64,000 bases of DNA from Bacillota bacterium (GTDB lineage Bacteria > Bacillota > Bacilli > ZCTH02-B2). Under the pieces are notes generated by a model. The model ran no database searches, was not told where the DNA came from, and saw only the letters and a program-made list of their open reading frames with translations. The stretch is from positions 44,648-108,647 of the forward strand of contig PKQY01000001.1 of the NCBI GenBank assembly GCA_017577895.1, read 5' to 3'. This document shows positions 17,669 to 26,452 of the stretch, one piece after another (position 1 is the first letter of the stretch; each line of letters opens with the position of its first letter). A program made the position numbers and the translations under genes.

Positions 17669-20100
17669 AAAAGGTCCACGTCGTGGTGGACGTTCCCGGT
17701 TCGGTCGGCGATCAGACCTACACGTATTTGGTGCCGCCGCAATGGGAGAATGAGGTGGGCGTCGGCGCCCGGGTGGTGGTGCCATTTGGCAACCGTCGGG
17801 TGGACGGCATCGTGGTCGAAGTGGCGACACCGCAAACCGAGGCTGATTTGCCGGAGGTCGCCTTGCGGGAAATTGAGGAAGTGGTGCCGCCGCCGTTGAC
17901 GGAAGAGTTGGTTCAATTAGGGTATTGGCTCAGCCGCAAAACGCTCTGCCCGTGGATGACGGCGTTAAAGGCCATGATCCCGGCCGGCATCCGGGGAAAA
18001 TATACGGTGGAAGTGGCGTTGGCCGGTGACGTAGAACTACAACGTGAAGAAGAACGGGAGATTTTCGAATATTTTCGACATCGGGGGTCGGTCTCTTGGA
18101 AAGCGTTGTTGCAGGCGTTTCCCCAGCATGAACGCCTGCTCCACCGTTGGCGGCGGGAGGGTCGTTTGCGGGTCCGTTCCGAAGTTCATCGGCCGGTGCG
18201 GGTAAAAAAGGCGGTCTATCTGCGCCGGATCATGGAGCGGGAGCAATTGGACCGTCTGTTGGAACAATGTTCTCCCCGGGCCGTCAAGCAACGGGAAGTG
18301 TTGCGCCGTCTGCGTGAAGAGCCGCAACGGGAATGGTTGCAAGCCGATTTGATGAAGCAATGGGGAGTCTCCACGACGACGTTGAATGCCCTCATTCGAC
18401 AAGGCGTGTTGGAACGAGTGGAGAAAGATGTGTTTCGAGAACCTTCCGACGGGCTGCCGCTGGAAGAGGAGGCGCCTTATGCGCTCACCGAAGAACAGCA
18501 AGCAGCCCTCGTTCCGTTGATCGAGGCATTGTCCCAGCGGCAATATCACGCCTTTTTGTTGCACGGCGTGACGGGCAGCGGCAAAACCGAAGTGTACATG
18601 CAAGCCATACGCTACTGTTTGCAACAAGGGCGGTCGGCCATTGTCCTAGTGCCGGAAATTTCTTTGACCCCGCAGATGGTGGAGCGCTTCCGGCGCCGAT
18701 TTGGCCCGCAAGTGGCGGTCTTTCACAGCCGGTTGTCTCCGGGAGAACGTTTCGACGAATGGCGGCGTATCCAGGAAGGTCAGGCGAAGGTCGTCATCGG
18801 TGCCCGTTCGGCTGTGTTTGCGCCGTTTGAGCGGCTCGGTCTCATCATTGTCGACGAAGAGCACGAAGGAACGTACAAACAGGAAGAGGCCCCCCGTTAT
18901 CATACCCGGGACGTCGCCTTGCGGCGGGCCCGTTACCACCAAGCGGTGGTGGTGCTGGGCAGCGCCACTCCATCGTTGGAGGTGTATGCGGCGGCGCAGA
19001 AGGGCGGCTTCACCTTGTTGCAAATGAAGCGACGGGTGCACGATCGGCCCCTTCCTCAGGTGCATGTGGTGGACATGCGGCAAGAATTGCAAGCCGGCAA
19101 CCGCAGCTTGTTCAGCCGCATGTTGGCAAAACGCATGGCGGAACGGTTTCGGCGAAACGAACAGGTCATACTTTTTCAACATCGCCGCGGCTTTGCCCAT
19201 TTTGTCATGTGTCGGAGTTGCGGTTCGGTGATGAAGTGCCCGGCTTGCGACATTTCGTTGACGTATCACCGGGTCGGTCACCACTTGCGTTGCCATTATT
19301 GCGGCTATGCGACTGTGGAACCGGCCACTTGCCCGACATGCGGCAGTGGACCGATTCGCCATTTGGGGGCCGGGACGCAAAGGGTGGAAGAAGAGTTGCA
19401 CCGCCTGTTTCCCGGTGTTCGCGTTTTGCGGATGGACGCCGATACGACGTCCCAAAAAGGGGCCCATCAACAGCTGTTGGCCCGCTTTTACCGGCAAGAA
19501 GCGGACGTGCTCATCGGAACCCAGATGATCGCCAAAGGCCTAGATTTTCCAAACGTGACGTTGGTCGGCGTCATTTTGGCCGACTCGTTATTGTATTTGC
19601 CCGATTTTCGAGCCGGCGAACGGACGTTCCAACTGCTGACACAAGTGAGCGGTCGGGCCGGTCGCCATCATCGTCCGGGAGAAGTGATCATTCAGAGTTT
19701 CAACCCGGAGCACGACATCATCCAGGCTGCCGCGGCCCAAGATTATGCCCGTTTTTTTGCCCGGGAAATGGCCCTGCGTCGACAAGCGGGATACCCGCCT
19801 TATCGTCGTTTGGTGCAACTCGTGTTTACGCACCCGGAGTCGGCGGTGGCCTTGACTTGGGCGGCGCAAATGACCCGATGGCTTGCCGACCGGCTGCATA
19901 AGGTGGCCCAAGTGCTGGGACCGGCGGCGGCAACGATTTCCCGCATGAAAAATAGATATCGGTACCAGAGCATGATAAAATATACCGATGAACCGACAGT
20001 TCGTGCCGTATTGCAAGAAGCCATCGCCGAGTGGGAACCGCGGTTGAAAAAGCAGCACGTGCAGTTGACCATCGACGTGGATCCGCGGATGTTGTCGTAA
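17665..20100 (+). CDS. priA: Primosomal replication restart helicase PriA
   Basis: 3'-5' DNA helicase that recognises stalled forks and loads the replisome away from oriC. The 811-residue protein has an N-terminal 3'-DNA-binding domain (VDVPGS start, VGARVVVPFG), a winged-helix segment, the P-loop GVTGSGKTE at 301-309, the DEEH box (IVDEEHEGTYK), and two zinc knuckles made of CRSC, CPAC, CHYC and CPTC pairs around residues 515-570, then helicase motifs VLIGTQMIAKG and QVSGRAGR. ATG 17665 overlaps the coaBC stop; the frame open further upstream is within coaBC. Confidence 0.96.
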   Translation: MKKVHVVVDVPGSVGDQTYTYLVPPQWENEVGVGARVVVPFGNRRVDGIVVEVATPQTEADLPEVALREIEEVVPPPLTEELVQLGYWLSRKTLCPWMTALKAMIPAGIRGKYTVEVALAGDVELQREEEREIFEYFRHRGSVSWKALLQAFPQHERLLHRWRREGRLRVRSEVHRPVRVKKAVYLRRIMEREQLDRLLEQCSPRAVKQREVLRRLREEPQREWLQADLMKQWGVSTTTLNALIRQGVLERVEKDVFREPSDGLPLEEEAPYALTEEQQAALVPLIEALSQRQYHAFLLHGVTGSGKTEVYMQAIRYCLQQGRSAIVLVPEISLTPQMVERFRRRFGPQVAVFHSRLSPGERFDEWRRIQEGQAKVVIGARSAVFAPFERLGLIIVDEEHEGTYKQEEAPRYHTRDVALRRARYHQAVVVLGSATPSLEVYAAAQKGGFTLLQMKRRVHDRPLPQVHVVDMRQELQAGNRSLFSRMLAKRMAERFRRNEQVILFQHRRGFAHFVMCRSCGSVMKCPACDISLTYHRVGHHLRCHYCGYATVEPATCPTCGSGPIRHLGAGTQRVEEELHRLFPGVRVLRMDADTTSQKGAHQQLLARFYRQEADVLIGTQMIAKGLDFPNVTLVGVILADSLLYLPDFRAGERTFQLLTQVSGRAGRHHRPGEVIIQSFNPEHDIIQAAAAQDYARFFAREMALRRQAGYPPYRRLVQLVFTHPESAVALTWAAQMTRWLADRLHKVAQVLGPAAATISRMKNRYRYQSMIKYTDEPTVRAVLQEAIAEWEPRLKKQHVQLTIDVDPRMLS

Positions 20101-20121
20101 CGGAAAGGAAGGGGTGAGCCG

Positions 20122-20592
20122 ATGGCGGTACGGGTCATCGTGAAGGAACCGGATCCGATTTTGCGCAAAGTGAGCAAAGAAGTGCGGGAAATTACGCCGA
20201 ATATTCATAAATTGTTGGACGATATGGCAGAGACGATGTACGATGCCGGCGGCGTCGGGTTGGCTGCGGTGCAAGTAGGTGTGCTGAAACGGGTCGTCGT
20301 CATCGATGTGGGCGACGGGTTGATCGAAATGATTAACCCGGTGATCACGTCGCGGGAAGGGGAACAAGTGGGGCCGGAAGGCTGTCTCAGCATTCCCGGA
20401 CTTGTCGGTGAAGTCAAACGGGCTATGCGTTGCACGGTGGAAGCCCTCAATCGGCACGGGGAAAAATTTGTGTTGAACGCCGAAGGGTATTTGGCCCGTG
20501 CCATTCAGCACGAAGTCGATCATTTAAACGGCATTTTGTTCACCGATCTCACCACGGTCTTTTACGAACCCGAAAAGGAGCAGCGTGAATGA
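20122..20592 (+). CDS. def: Peptide deformylase
   Basis: Fe2+/Zn2+ hydrolase that removes the formyl group from nascent N-terminal Met. All three motifs are present in 156 residues: GVGLAAVQVG (motif 1), EGCLSIPG with metal ligand Cys88 (motif 2) and QHEVDH with His130/Glu131/His134 (motif 3). The short length and sequence point to a type 1 enzyme. GGAAGGGGTGA precedes the ATG. Its stop overlaps the fmt start, a pairing that couples removal and addition of the formyl group. Confidence 0.96.
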   Translation: MAVRVIVKEPDPILRKVSKEVREITPNIHKLLDDMAETMYDAGGVGLAAVQVGVLKRVVVIDVGDGLIEMINPVITSREGEQVGPEGCLSIPGLVGEVKRAMRCTVEALNRHGEKFVLNAEGYLARAIQHEVDHLNGILFTDLTTVFYEPEKEQRE

Positions 20593-21542
20593 ATCACCGC
20601 ATCGTGTTCATGGGAACGCCGGATTTTGCCGTGACGATTTTGGAGGCGTTGGTCCGCTCGCCCTACGAAGTGGTCGGAGTGGTCACCCAGCCCGACAAAC
20701 CGAAAGGGCGGAAAAAAGTGTTGACGCCGCCGCCGGTTAAGGAAGCAGCCCAACGATTTGGCATCCCGGTGTTGCAGCCGGAAAAAATTCGTCGTCCGGA
20801 AGCGGTGGAAGCGGTCCTCGCATGGCGACCGGACTTGATCGTGACGGCGGCGTACGGACAGCTGGTGCCGCCGGCCCTCTTGCAAGCGCCCCGATTCGGC
20901 TGCGTCAATGTGCACGCCTCCCTTTTGCCCAAATATCGCGGCGGTGCACCCATCCACTGGGCTATCATCCGTGGTGAAAAAGAGACGGGCATCACGCTCA
21001 TGTACATGACGGAAGAACTGGATGCCGGAGACATCATCGCCCAGCGGGCGGTTCCCATCGCTTGGGAGGACACAGTGGGCACGTTGCACGATCGGCTGAA
21101 GGACGTGGGGGCCCAACTGCTGGTGGAGACGCTCCCCGCCTTGTTTGCCGGAACGGTCCGGGCGCGGCCGCAAGATGAACGCCTCGCGACGTATGCGCCA
21201 AACATCCGCCGGGATGATGAGCGCATCGACTGGAGCCGGTCAGCGGTAGACGTCTATAACCAGGTGCGGGGCCTCAATCCATGGCCGGTGGCGTACACGG
21301 TGTATCAGGACGATATCTGGAAAGTTTGGTGGGTAAAGCCGGTGGCCAAGGATCATGATCAGCCGCCGGGCACCGTTTTGGAAGTGTCATCGGAATCGGT
21401 GGTGGTGGCATGCGGCCAAGATGCCGTTGAACTGTTGGAAATTCAGCCGGCTGGTAAGAAGCGGATGGCGATGGCCGATTATCTTCGGGGACGGGCCATC
21501 CACCCTGGGGAGCGCTTTGCTAGCGGAGGTACCGACGGGTGA
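20589..21542 (+). CDS. fmt: Methionyl-tRNA formyltransferase
   Basis: Formylates the initiator Met-tRNA with 10-formyl-tetrahydrofolate. The 317-residue protein shows FMGTPDFAV at the start, the QPDKPKGR loop that inserts into the acceptor arm, and the catalytic HASLLPKYRGGAPIHWAI segment followed by EELDAGDI. The C-terminal OB-like domain covers about residues 210-317. ATG overlaps the def stop (ATGA), and its own stop overlaps the GTG of rsmB, so def-fmt-rsmB are translationally chained. Confidence 0.96.
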   Translation: MNHRIVFMGTPDFAVTILEALVRSPYEVVGVVTQPDKPKGRKKVLTPPPVKEAAQRFGIPVLQPEKIRRPEAVEAVLAWRPDLIVTAAYGQLVPPALLQAPRFGCVNVHASLLPKYRGGAPIHWAIIRGEKETGITLMYMTEELDAGDIIAQRAVPIAWEDTVGTLHDRLKDVGAQLLVETLPALFAGTVRARPQDERLATYAPNIRRDDERIDWSRSAVDVYNQVRGLNPWPVAYTVYQDDIWKVWWVKPVAKDHDQPPGTVLEVSSESVVVACGQDAVELLEIQPAGKKRMAMADYLRGRAIHPGERFASGGTDG

Positions 21543-22921
21543 AACGACGACAAGGCAAGAAGTTCAAACCGCACATCGACAACGCCAGGGCAGCCGCCTT
21601 GGCGGTTTTAACATCGGTGGAGGCTGGGGCGTACAGCAATTTGAAATTAAACCACGTGTTGCAACAGTCCCGCCTTTCCCGGGCCGACGCCGCGTTGGCG
21701 ACGGAAATTACGTACGGGACGTTGCAACGGCTTAATACCCTCGATTGGATGTTGTCTCCCTTCGTTCGGCGGGATTTGTCGGAATTGGACGGCTGGGTGC
21801 GGAATTTGTTGCGCCTGAGCGTCTATCAATTGGTGTATCTGGATCGCATTCCGGATCATGCGGTGGTCGACGAGGCGGTCAAATTGGCCAAGTCCTGGGG
21901 CCATGCCGGGATTGGCAGTTTTGTCAACGGCACATTGCGCAATTTTTTGCGACATCCGGAACGACGGGTCATTCCTGACGATTTGCCCCTCATCCAACGT
22001 TGGGCGTTGGAACATTCCCATCCCGAGTGGCTGGTCAAACGGTGGCTGAAGCAGTACGGCCCCGAACGGACGGAGGCCATGTTGCGGAAAAACAACTGCC
22101 CGCCGGTGCAGGCGATCCGGGTCAACCGACTGAAAATTTCCCGGGACGAACTGTTGGAGCAATTGCGCCAACAACTCCCGGGGGAGGTTCAACCGTCACC
22201 CATCGCTTCGCAAGGGATCCGTTATGTCGGCACGGTGCCGTTGGCCCAAAGCCGTTGGTATCAAGAAGGCTGGCTGACCGTGCAAGACGAAAGCGCGCAA
22301 CTCGTCAGTGAAATCGTTGCCCCGGAGCCCGGCATGCGGGTGTTGGACGCTTGTGCGGCGCCGGGCGGGAAAACGACCCATCTGGCCGAATGGATGGGCG
22401 ATCAGGGGACGGTGGTCGCCTGGGATATTTACGATCACAAAGTGCAGCTCGTCCAGCAAGCGGCGAGACGGTTAGGTTTATCATCTATCACAGTGAAGCG
22501 ACAAGATGCCCGAACGGCGGCGCAGCAGGAGACGGAGCTCTTTGATGCGGTGTTGTTGGACGTGCCGTGCAGCGGCCTCGGCGTCATCCGCCGGCGGCCG
22601 GAGATCAAATGGCAGCGACAAGAAGACGATATCTCCCGATTGGTGCATTTGCAGCGGGAGCTGTTGGCCGGTGTGGCACCCATGGTTCGCCCAGGGGGTA
22701 TTTTGGTGTACAGCACGTGTACGTTGGCACACGAGGAAAACGAAGAGAATATCGCCTGGTTTTTGGACCGGCATCGGGAGTTTCAGTTGGATCGGGAAAC
22801 GCCCCATCCGTTGTGTGCCGAAGGGATGGTCCAAATTTTTCCGGATCAGTACGACAGTGACGGTTTTTTCATTGCCCGCTTGAAAAAACAGTCGTCCGGC
22901 TCTGCCGGTCGTGTCGGATGA
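21539..22921 (+). CDS. rsmB: 16S rRNA (cytosine-967-C5)-methyltransferase
   Basis: SAM-dependent methyltransferase acting on C967 of 16S rRNA. The 460-residue protein has an N-terminal NusB-like RNA-binding domain (about 1-150; HAVVDEAVKLAKSWG) and a C-terminal Rossmann methyltransferase domain with the SAM loop DACAAPGGKTTHLAE, the DVPCSGLG motif and YSTCTLAHEENE carrying the two conserved cysteines. The GTG start overlaps the fmt stop, with GCGGAGG upstream. In B. subtilis rlmN comes next; here the phosphatase gene follows directly. Confidence 0.95.
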   Translation: MKRRQGKKFKPHIDNARAAALAVLTSVEAGAYSNLKLNHVLQQSRLSRADAALATEITYGTLQRLNTLDWMLSPFVRRDLSELDGWVRNLLRLSVYQLVYLDRIPDHAVVDEAVKLAKSWGHAGIGSFVNGTLRNFLRHPERRVIPDDLPLIQRWALEHSHPEWLVKRWLKQYGPERTEAMLRKNNCPPVQAIRVNRLKISRDELLEQLRQQLPGEVQPSPIASQGIRYVGTVPLAQSRWYQEGWLTVQDESAQLVSEIVAPEPGMRVLDACAAPGGKTTHLAEWMGDQGTVVAWDIYDHKVQLVQQAARRLGLSSITVKRQDARTAAQQETELFDAVLLDVPCSGLGVIRRRPEIKWQRQEDDISRLVHLQRELLAGVAPMVRPGGILVYSTCTLAHEENEENIAWFLDRHREFQLDRETPHPLCAEGMVQIFPDQYDSDGFFIARLKKQSSGSAGRVG

Positions 22922-22949
22922 GCGCCGGGAGCCAGAGGAGGGAACGGTT

Positions 22950-23717
22950 GTGAATGGTGTATGGCGCACCGATGCAGGAAAAGTGCGGTCGGTCAACGAG
23001 GATGCCGTATATTTTGCCGAGCCTGAAGAAGGGATTATCTTGGCCATGGTCGCCGATGGTATGGGCGGGCATCAGGCGGGCGAAGTAGCCAGCGGCACCG
23101 CCATCGATGTCATCCGCCAGGAATTGCAACATGTTTCTTCCCGGATGCGGCCGGAGGAGGCACGCAACGATTTGGAAGCGGCCATTCTCAAAGCCAACCG
23201 GGCCATTTATGAACGGGCGCAGGCGGATCCGCAGCTTTCCGGGATGGGGACGACCATCGTGGTGGCGTTGATTACCGGTGATTGGGGATGGATTGCCCAC
23301 ATAGGCGACAGTCGGGCGTATGCCTGGCAATCGTCCCGTCTGCAACCGATCACGGCCGACCACTCCTTGGTCAACGAATTGGTGAAAAGCGGGCAACTCC
23401 GGGCCGATGAAGCCAATCGTCATCCGCAACGGAACATTCTCGTCCGGGCTTTGGGAACCGATGAAACCGTCGAAGTCGAGTTCAATGCGTACCAGCCGCA
23501 AGCGGAAGATTTGTTGTTGCTGTGCAGCGATGGTTTGACCAGCATGCTCAGCGACGAACAGATCAGCCAAGTGTTGCAAAGCGAAGGAACGATTCAAGAA
23601 AAAGCGGACCGCCTCCTGGAACAAGCGTTGCGTCAAGGGGGCGAAGACAACATTTCCCTCATATTGTTTTCCCCGCCCGTCCGTTCATCACAAGACCGGC
23701 CGGCGGTGGACGATTAA
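22950..23717 (+). CDS. prpC: PP2C-family serine/threonine phosphatase PrpC (Stp)
   Basis: Mn2+-dependent protein phosphatase that reverses phosphorylation by PrkC. In 255 residues it has all PP2C motifs: the N-terminal RSVNEDA with its metal aspartate, VADGMGGHQAGEVAS, GDSRAY, DHSLVNELV and a C-terminal GGEDNIS. The start is GTG 22950, eight bases after GAGGAGGGA; the longer ATG 22911 frame overlaps rsmB and lacks a ribosome site. Directly upstream of the kinase gene, the conserved arrangement in Firmicutes. Confidence 0.95.
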   Translation: MNGVWRTDAGKVRSVNEDAVYFAEPEEGIILAMVADGMGGHQAGEVASGTAIDVIRQELQHVSSRMRPEEARNDLEAAILKANRAIYERAQADPQLSGMGTTIVVALITGDWGWIAHIGDSRAYAWQSSRLQPITADHSLVNELVKSGQLRADEANRHPQRNILVRALGTDETVEVEFNAYQPQAEDLLLLCSDGLTSMLSDEQISQVLQSEGTIQEKADRLLEQALRQGGEDNISLILFSPPVRSSQDRPAVDD

Positions 23718-23731
23718 CCGGGGGTGGGGCG

Positions 23732-25477
23732 ATGATCGGACATGTGCTCAACGGTCGGTATCAAGTGATCAAGCGGATCGGCAGCGGGGGCATGGCGACG
23801 GTCTACCAAGGGTTGGATTTACAGGAACTGCGGTTTGTATCGATTAAAATGTTGAAAGAACAATTCGTTCATGACGAAGCGTTTACCCGCCGTTTCCAAA
23901 GGGAGGCGGAAGCGGTTTCCCGCTTGTCCCATCCCAATATCGTCCAGTTTTACGATATCGGACAAGAAAACGGCGTGCCCTACATCGTCATGGAATATGT
24001 GGAAGGGGAGTCGCTGAAGGAGAAAATTTCGCGCCAAGCACCGTTACCCGTGGAAGAAGCGGTTCGGATTGCGATGCAGATCTGCGATGCGCTGGCCTAT
24101 GCCCACCGTCAACAAATCGTTCACCGTGACATCAAGCCGCACAATGTGCTCATTACGGACGACGGGCAAGTGAAAGTGACCGACTTTGGCATCGCCCAGG
24201 CGTCGAGCGAGGCGACCATCACCCACGGCACGGTGTTGGGCAGCGTCCATTATTGTTCCCCGGAGCAGGCCAAGGGGGCGATCGTCACTGGGCAGTCGGA
24301 CTTATATTCGTTAGGCGTGGTGCTGTATGAAATGGTGACCGGCGAATTGCCCTTCTCCGGCGACACGCCCGTGACGGTAGCCCTCAAACATTTGCAGGAA
24401 CCGTATCCGCCGGCATATGAAAAAAACCGGCTTGTTCCCCGGAGTTTGGAAAACGTGTTGGCCCGGGCGCTGGCCAAAGACTTGCGCCAACGGTATCAGA
24501 CAGCTGAACAAATGCGGGACGATTTGGCGTTGGTGCTCCAGCCTGGCGGGGAAGTGGCGCCGCCGCCGGCGTTTTCCGAAGATGAACAAGCGACCCGACT
24601 GATGCCTTCGTTGCCGAAATCCTATGTCGGTGCCCCGGAAGAACGGCCGTCGGACGAAGAAGGCACCGGTTCGGCGGAATCGTCGTCCCGGCGCCGGGTG
24701 AAAAGACGGATGACGGTTTTTTTGAGCGTGTTGGCGGTTCTCGTCCTTTTGGGCGGATGGGGATGGCATCAATTGCAAGCGAAATGGGTCGTCCCGGAAG
24801 TGGTGACGCCCGATGTGGTCGGTCTGCCGGCCGAAGAAGCCGTGCGCCTGTTGACCGAGGCCGGATTGAATGTAGAACGATTTGAAGTAGAAAATGAATT
24901 GGTCCCCGCGGGTCATGTGGTCCGACAAGATCCGCCGGGCCAATTGAAAGTGAAAAGCAACCGAACGGTGCGGATTTGGGTCAGCACGGGTCCGCCGTCT
25001 GTTGTGTTGCCGGCGCTTGAAGGAAGCAGCCGGCAAGAGGCGGCGGCGGAGTTGGAAAATCTTGGATTGGCTTATGAGATCATTGAAGAATACAGTCAAA
25101 GGGTGCCGAAGGGGTATGTCATTCGCCATGAGCCGGCGGCCCGCTCGACGGTCATTCCGGGCCAGACGACCGTTAAACTGGTCGTCAGTGCCGGGCCGGA
25201 AATGTTGACGATGATCAATTTGCGGGGCTTGTCGCTGAAAGAAGCCGAAGCCCGTTTGTTGGAGATGGAGCTGTCCTTGGGAAGGGTGTACACGCAGGCG
25301 AGCACGGCGGCGCAAGGAACCGTGTTGCGGCAATTTCCTTATGAACCGGGGGATCCGGTGCCGGTGGGGGCGAGCGTGGATCTATGGGTCAGCAGCGGCA
25401 AAGTGCCGGAGGACGAACAGTTCGACGGGCTACAGGATGAACTGCCGGAGTCGGGAGGGGACAATTCGCTTGATTGA
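23732..25477 (+). CDS. prkC: Membrane serine/threonine protein kinase PrkC with PASTA repeats
   Basis: Sensor kinase for muropeptides that controls cell-wall metabolism, translation and spore germination. The cytosolic kinase domain (1-270) shows the Gly loop GSGGMATVYQG, the HRDIKPHN catalytic loop with Asp133, DFGIAQ and the activation loop with Thr residues before GSVHYCSPEQ. A basic, Ser-rich juxtamembrane linker precedes one membrane helix (about 328-350, VFLSVLAVLVLLGGWGW), and three extracellular PASTA repeats (about 360-560) end the 581-residue protein. ATG 23732 follows GGGGGTGGGG. Confidence 0.96.
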   Translation: MIGHVLNGRYQVIKRIGSGGMATVYQGLDLQELRFVSIKMLKEQFVHDEAFTRRFQREAEAVSRLSHPNIVQFYDIGQENGVPYIVMEYVEGESLKEKISRQAPLPVEEAVRIAMQICDALAYAHRQQIVHRDIKPHNVLITDDGQVKVTDFGIAQASSEATITHGTVLGSVHYCSPEQAKGAIVTGQSDLYSLGVVLYEMVTGELPFSGDTPVTVALKHLQEPYPPAYEKNRLVPRSLENVLARALAKDLRQRYQTAEQMRDDLALVLQPGGEVAPPPAFSEDEQATRLMPSLPKSYVGAPEERPSDEEGTGSAESSSRRRVKRRMTVFLSVLAVLVLLGGWGWHQLQAKWVVPEVVTPDVVGLPAEEAVRLLTEAGLNVERFEVENELVPAGHVVRQDPPGQLKVKSNRTVRIWVSTGPPSVVLPALEGSSRQEAAAELENLGLAYEIIEEYSQRVPKGYVIRHEPAARSTVIPGQTTVKLVVSAGPEMLTMINLRGLSLKEAEARLLEMELSLGRVYTQASTAAQGTVLRQFPYEPGDPVPVGASVDLWVSSGKVPEDEQFDGLQDELPESGGDNSLD

Positions 25478-25509
25478 GGAGTACACTGAACGGTCAGGGG
25501 AGGGATGTG

Positions 25510-26409
25510 ATGGCGCTGGAAGGGCGGATTGTCAAAGCCATCAGCAATTTTTACGATGTGGATACCCCAAACGGGGTCATTACTTGTAAAGCCCGTGGCG
25601 TGTTCAAAAAACACGCCTTGTCTCCTTTGGTCGGCGATTGGGTGGAAGTGACGGTTGAGGCCGACGGGCTCGGAGTCATCCGGGCGATCAAGCCGCGAAA
25701 AAATCAATTGTTTCGGCCGCCGGTAGCCAACATGGATCAAGTGTGTCTCGTCTTTTCTGTCGCGGAGCCGGCCTTGAGCTTGATCCTGTTGGATCGTTTT
25801 CTCGTGCATGTCGAATCCCATCAATTATCGGCGGTCATATGTTTTTCGAAAATTGATCTGTTGCCCGACCAAGACCCGGAAACGGTGGAACAATTTTATC
25901 GGGCGCGCCAAATTTATATGGACATTGGTTATCCGGTCGTCTGCATCAGCGTACGGACCGGAGAAGGCTTGGCGGAGTTGGCCGAGCATTTGCGGGGAAA
26001 AACGACGGTGTTGGCCGGACAGTCCGGTGTCGGAAAGTCGACACTGATCAATGCCTTTGTGCCGGAACGTAAGATGGAGACCGGAGAAATTAGCAAAAAG
26101 TTGGGTAGAGGCCGACATACGACACGGCACGTGGAGTTGTTGCCGCTGCCCCAAGGGGGCTACTTGGTGGATACGCCGGGCTTTAGCCAGTTGGATTTTG
26201 CCCGTATCACCTCTGACAATTTGTCATCGACATTTCCGGAGTTCGCCCGGTTTTCGGACGCCTGTCGTTTTCGCGGATGCCGTCACTGGAAGGAACCGGA
26301 CTGCCGTGTCCGAGAAGCGGTGGAGGAAGGAGCCATCGCGGCATCTCGTTACGAACATTATTTGGTATTTTTGCAAGATCGGCTGCAGGCGGAAAAAGAG
26401 CGTTGGTGA
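25510..26409 (+). CDS. rsgA: Ribosome small-subunit-dependent GTPase RsgA
   Basis: Circularly permuted GTPase that checks late 30S maturation. The 299-residue protein has an N-terminal OB fold (1-70), then permuted G motifs: FSKIDLL (G4) before the P-loop GQSGVGKSTL (about 170-179), DTPGFSQ (G3), and a zinc knuckle C252-x4-C257-x-H259-x5-C265. ATG 25510 lies 7 nt after GGGGAGG; a TTG at 25474 would add twelve atypical residues. Placed after prkC as in B. subtilis, but the next gene is not rpe. Confidence 0.95.
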   Translation: MALEGRIVKAISNFYDVDTPNGVITCKARGVFKKHALSPLVGDWVEVTVEADGLGVIRAIKPRKNQLFRPPVANMDQVCLVFSVAEPALSLILLDRFLVHVESHQLSAVICFSKIDLLPDQDPETVEQFYRARQIYMDIGYPVVCISVRTGEGLAELAEHLRGKTTVLAGQSGVGKSTLINAFVPERKMETGEISKKLGRGRHTTRHVELLPLPQGGYLVDTPGFSQLDFARITSDNLSSTFPEFARFSDACRFRGCRHWKEPDCRVREAVEEGAIAASRYEHYLVFLQDRLQAEKERW

Positions 26410-26452
26410 GTGGGGATAAAAGCGAATTTTTTGAAGCGAGGTCCGAAATGCC

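Noticed and set aside
24311..25333. 340-codon minus-strand frame opposite prkC
   Set aside because: His/Arg-rich shadow within the PASTA and linker region of prkC.
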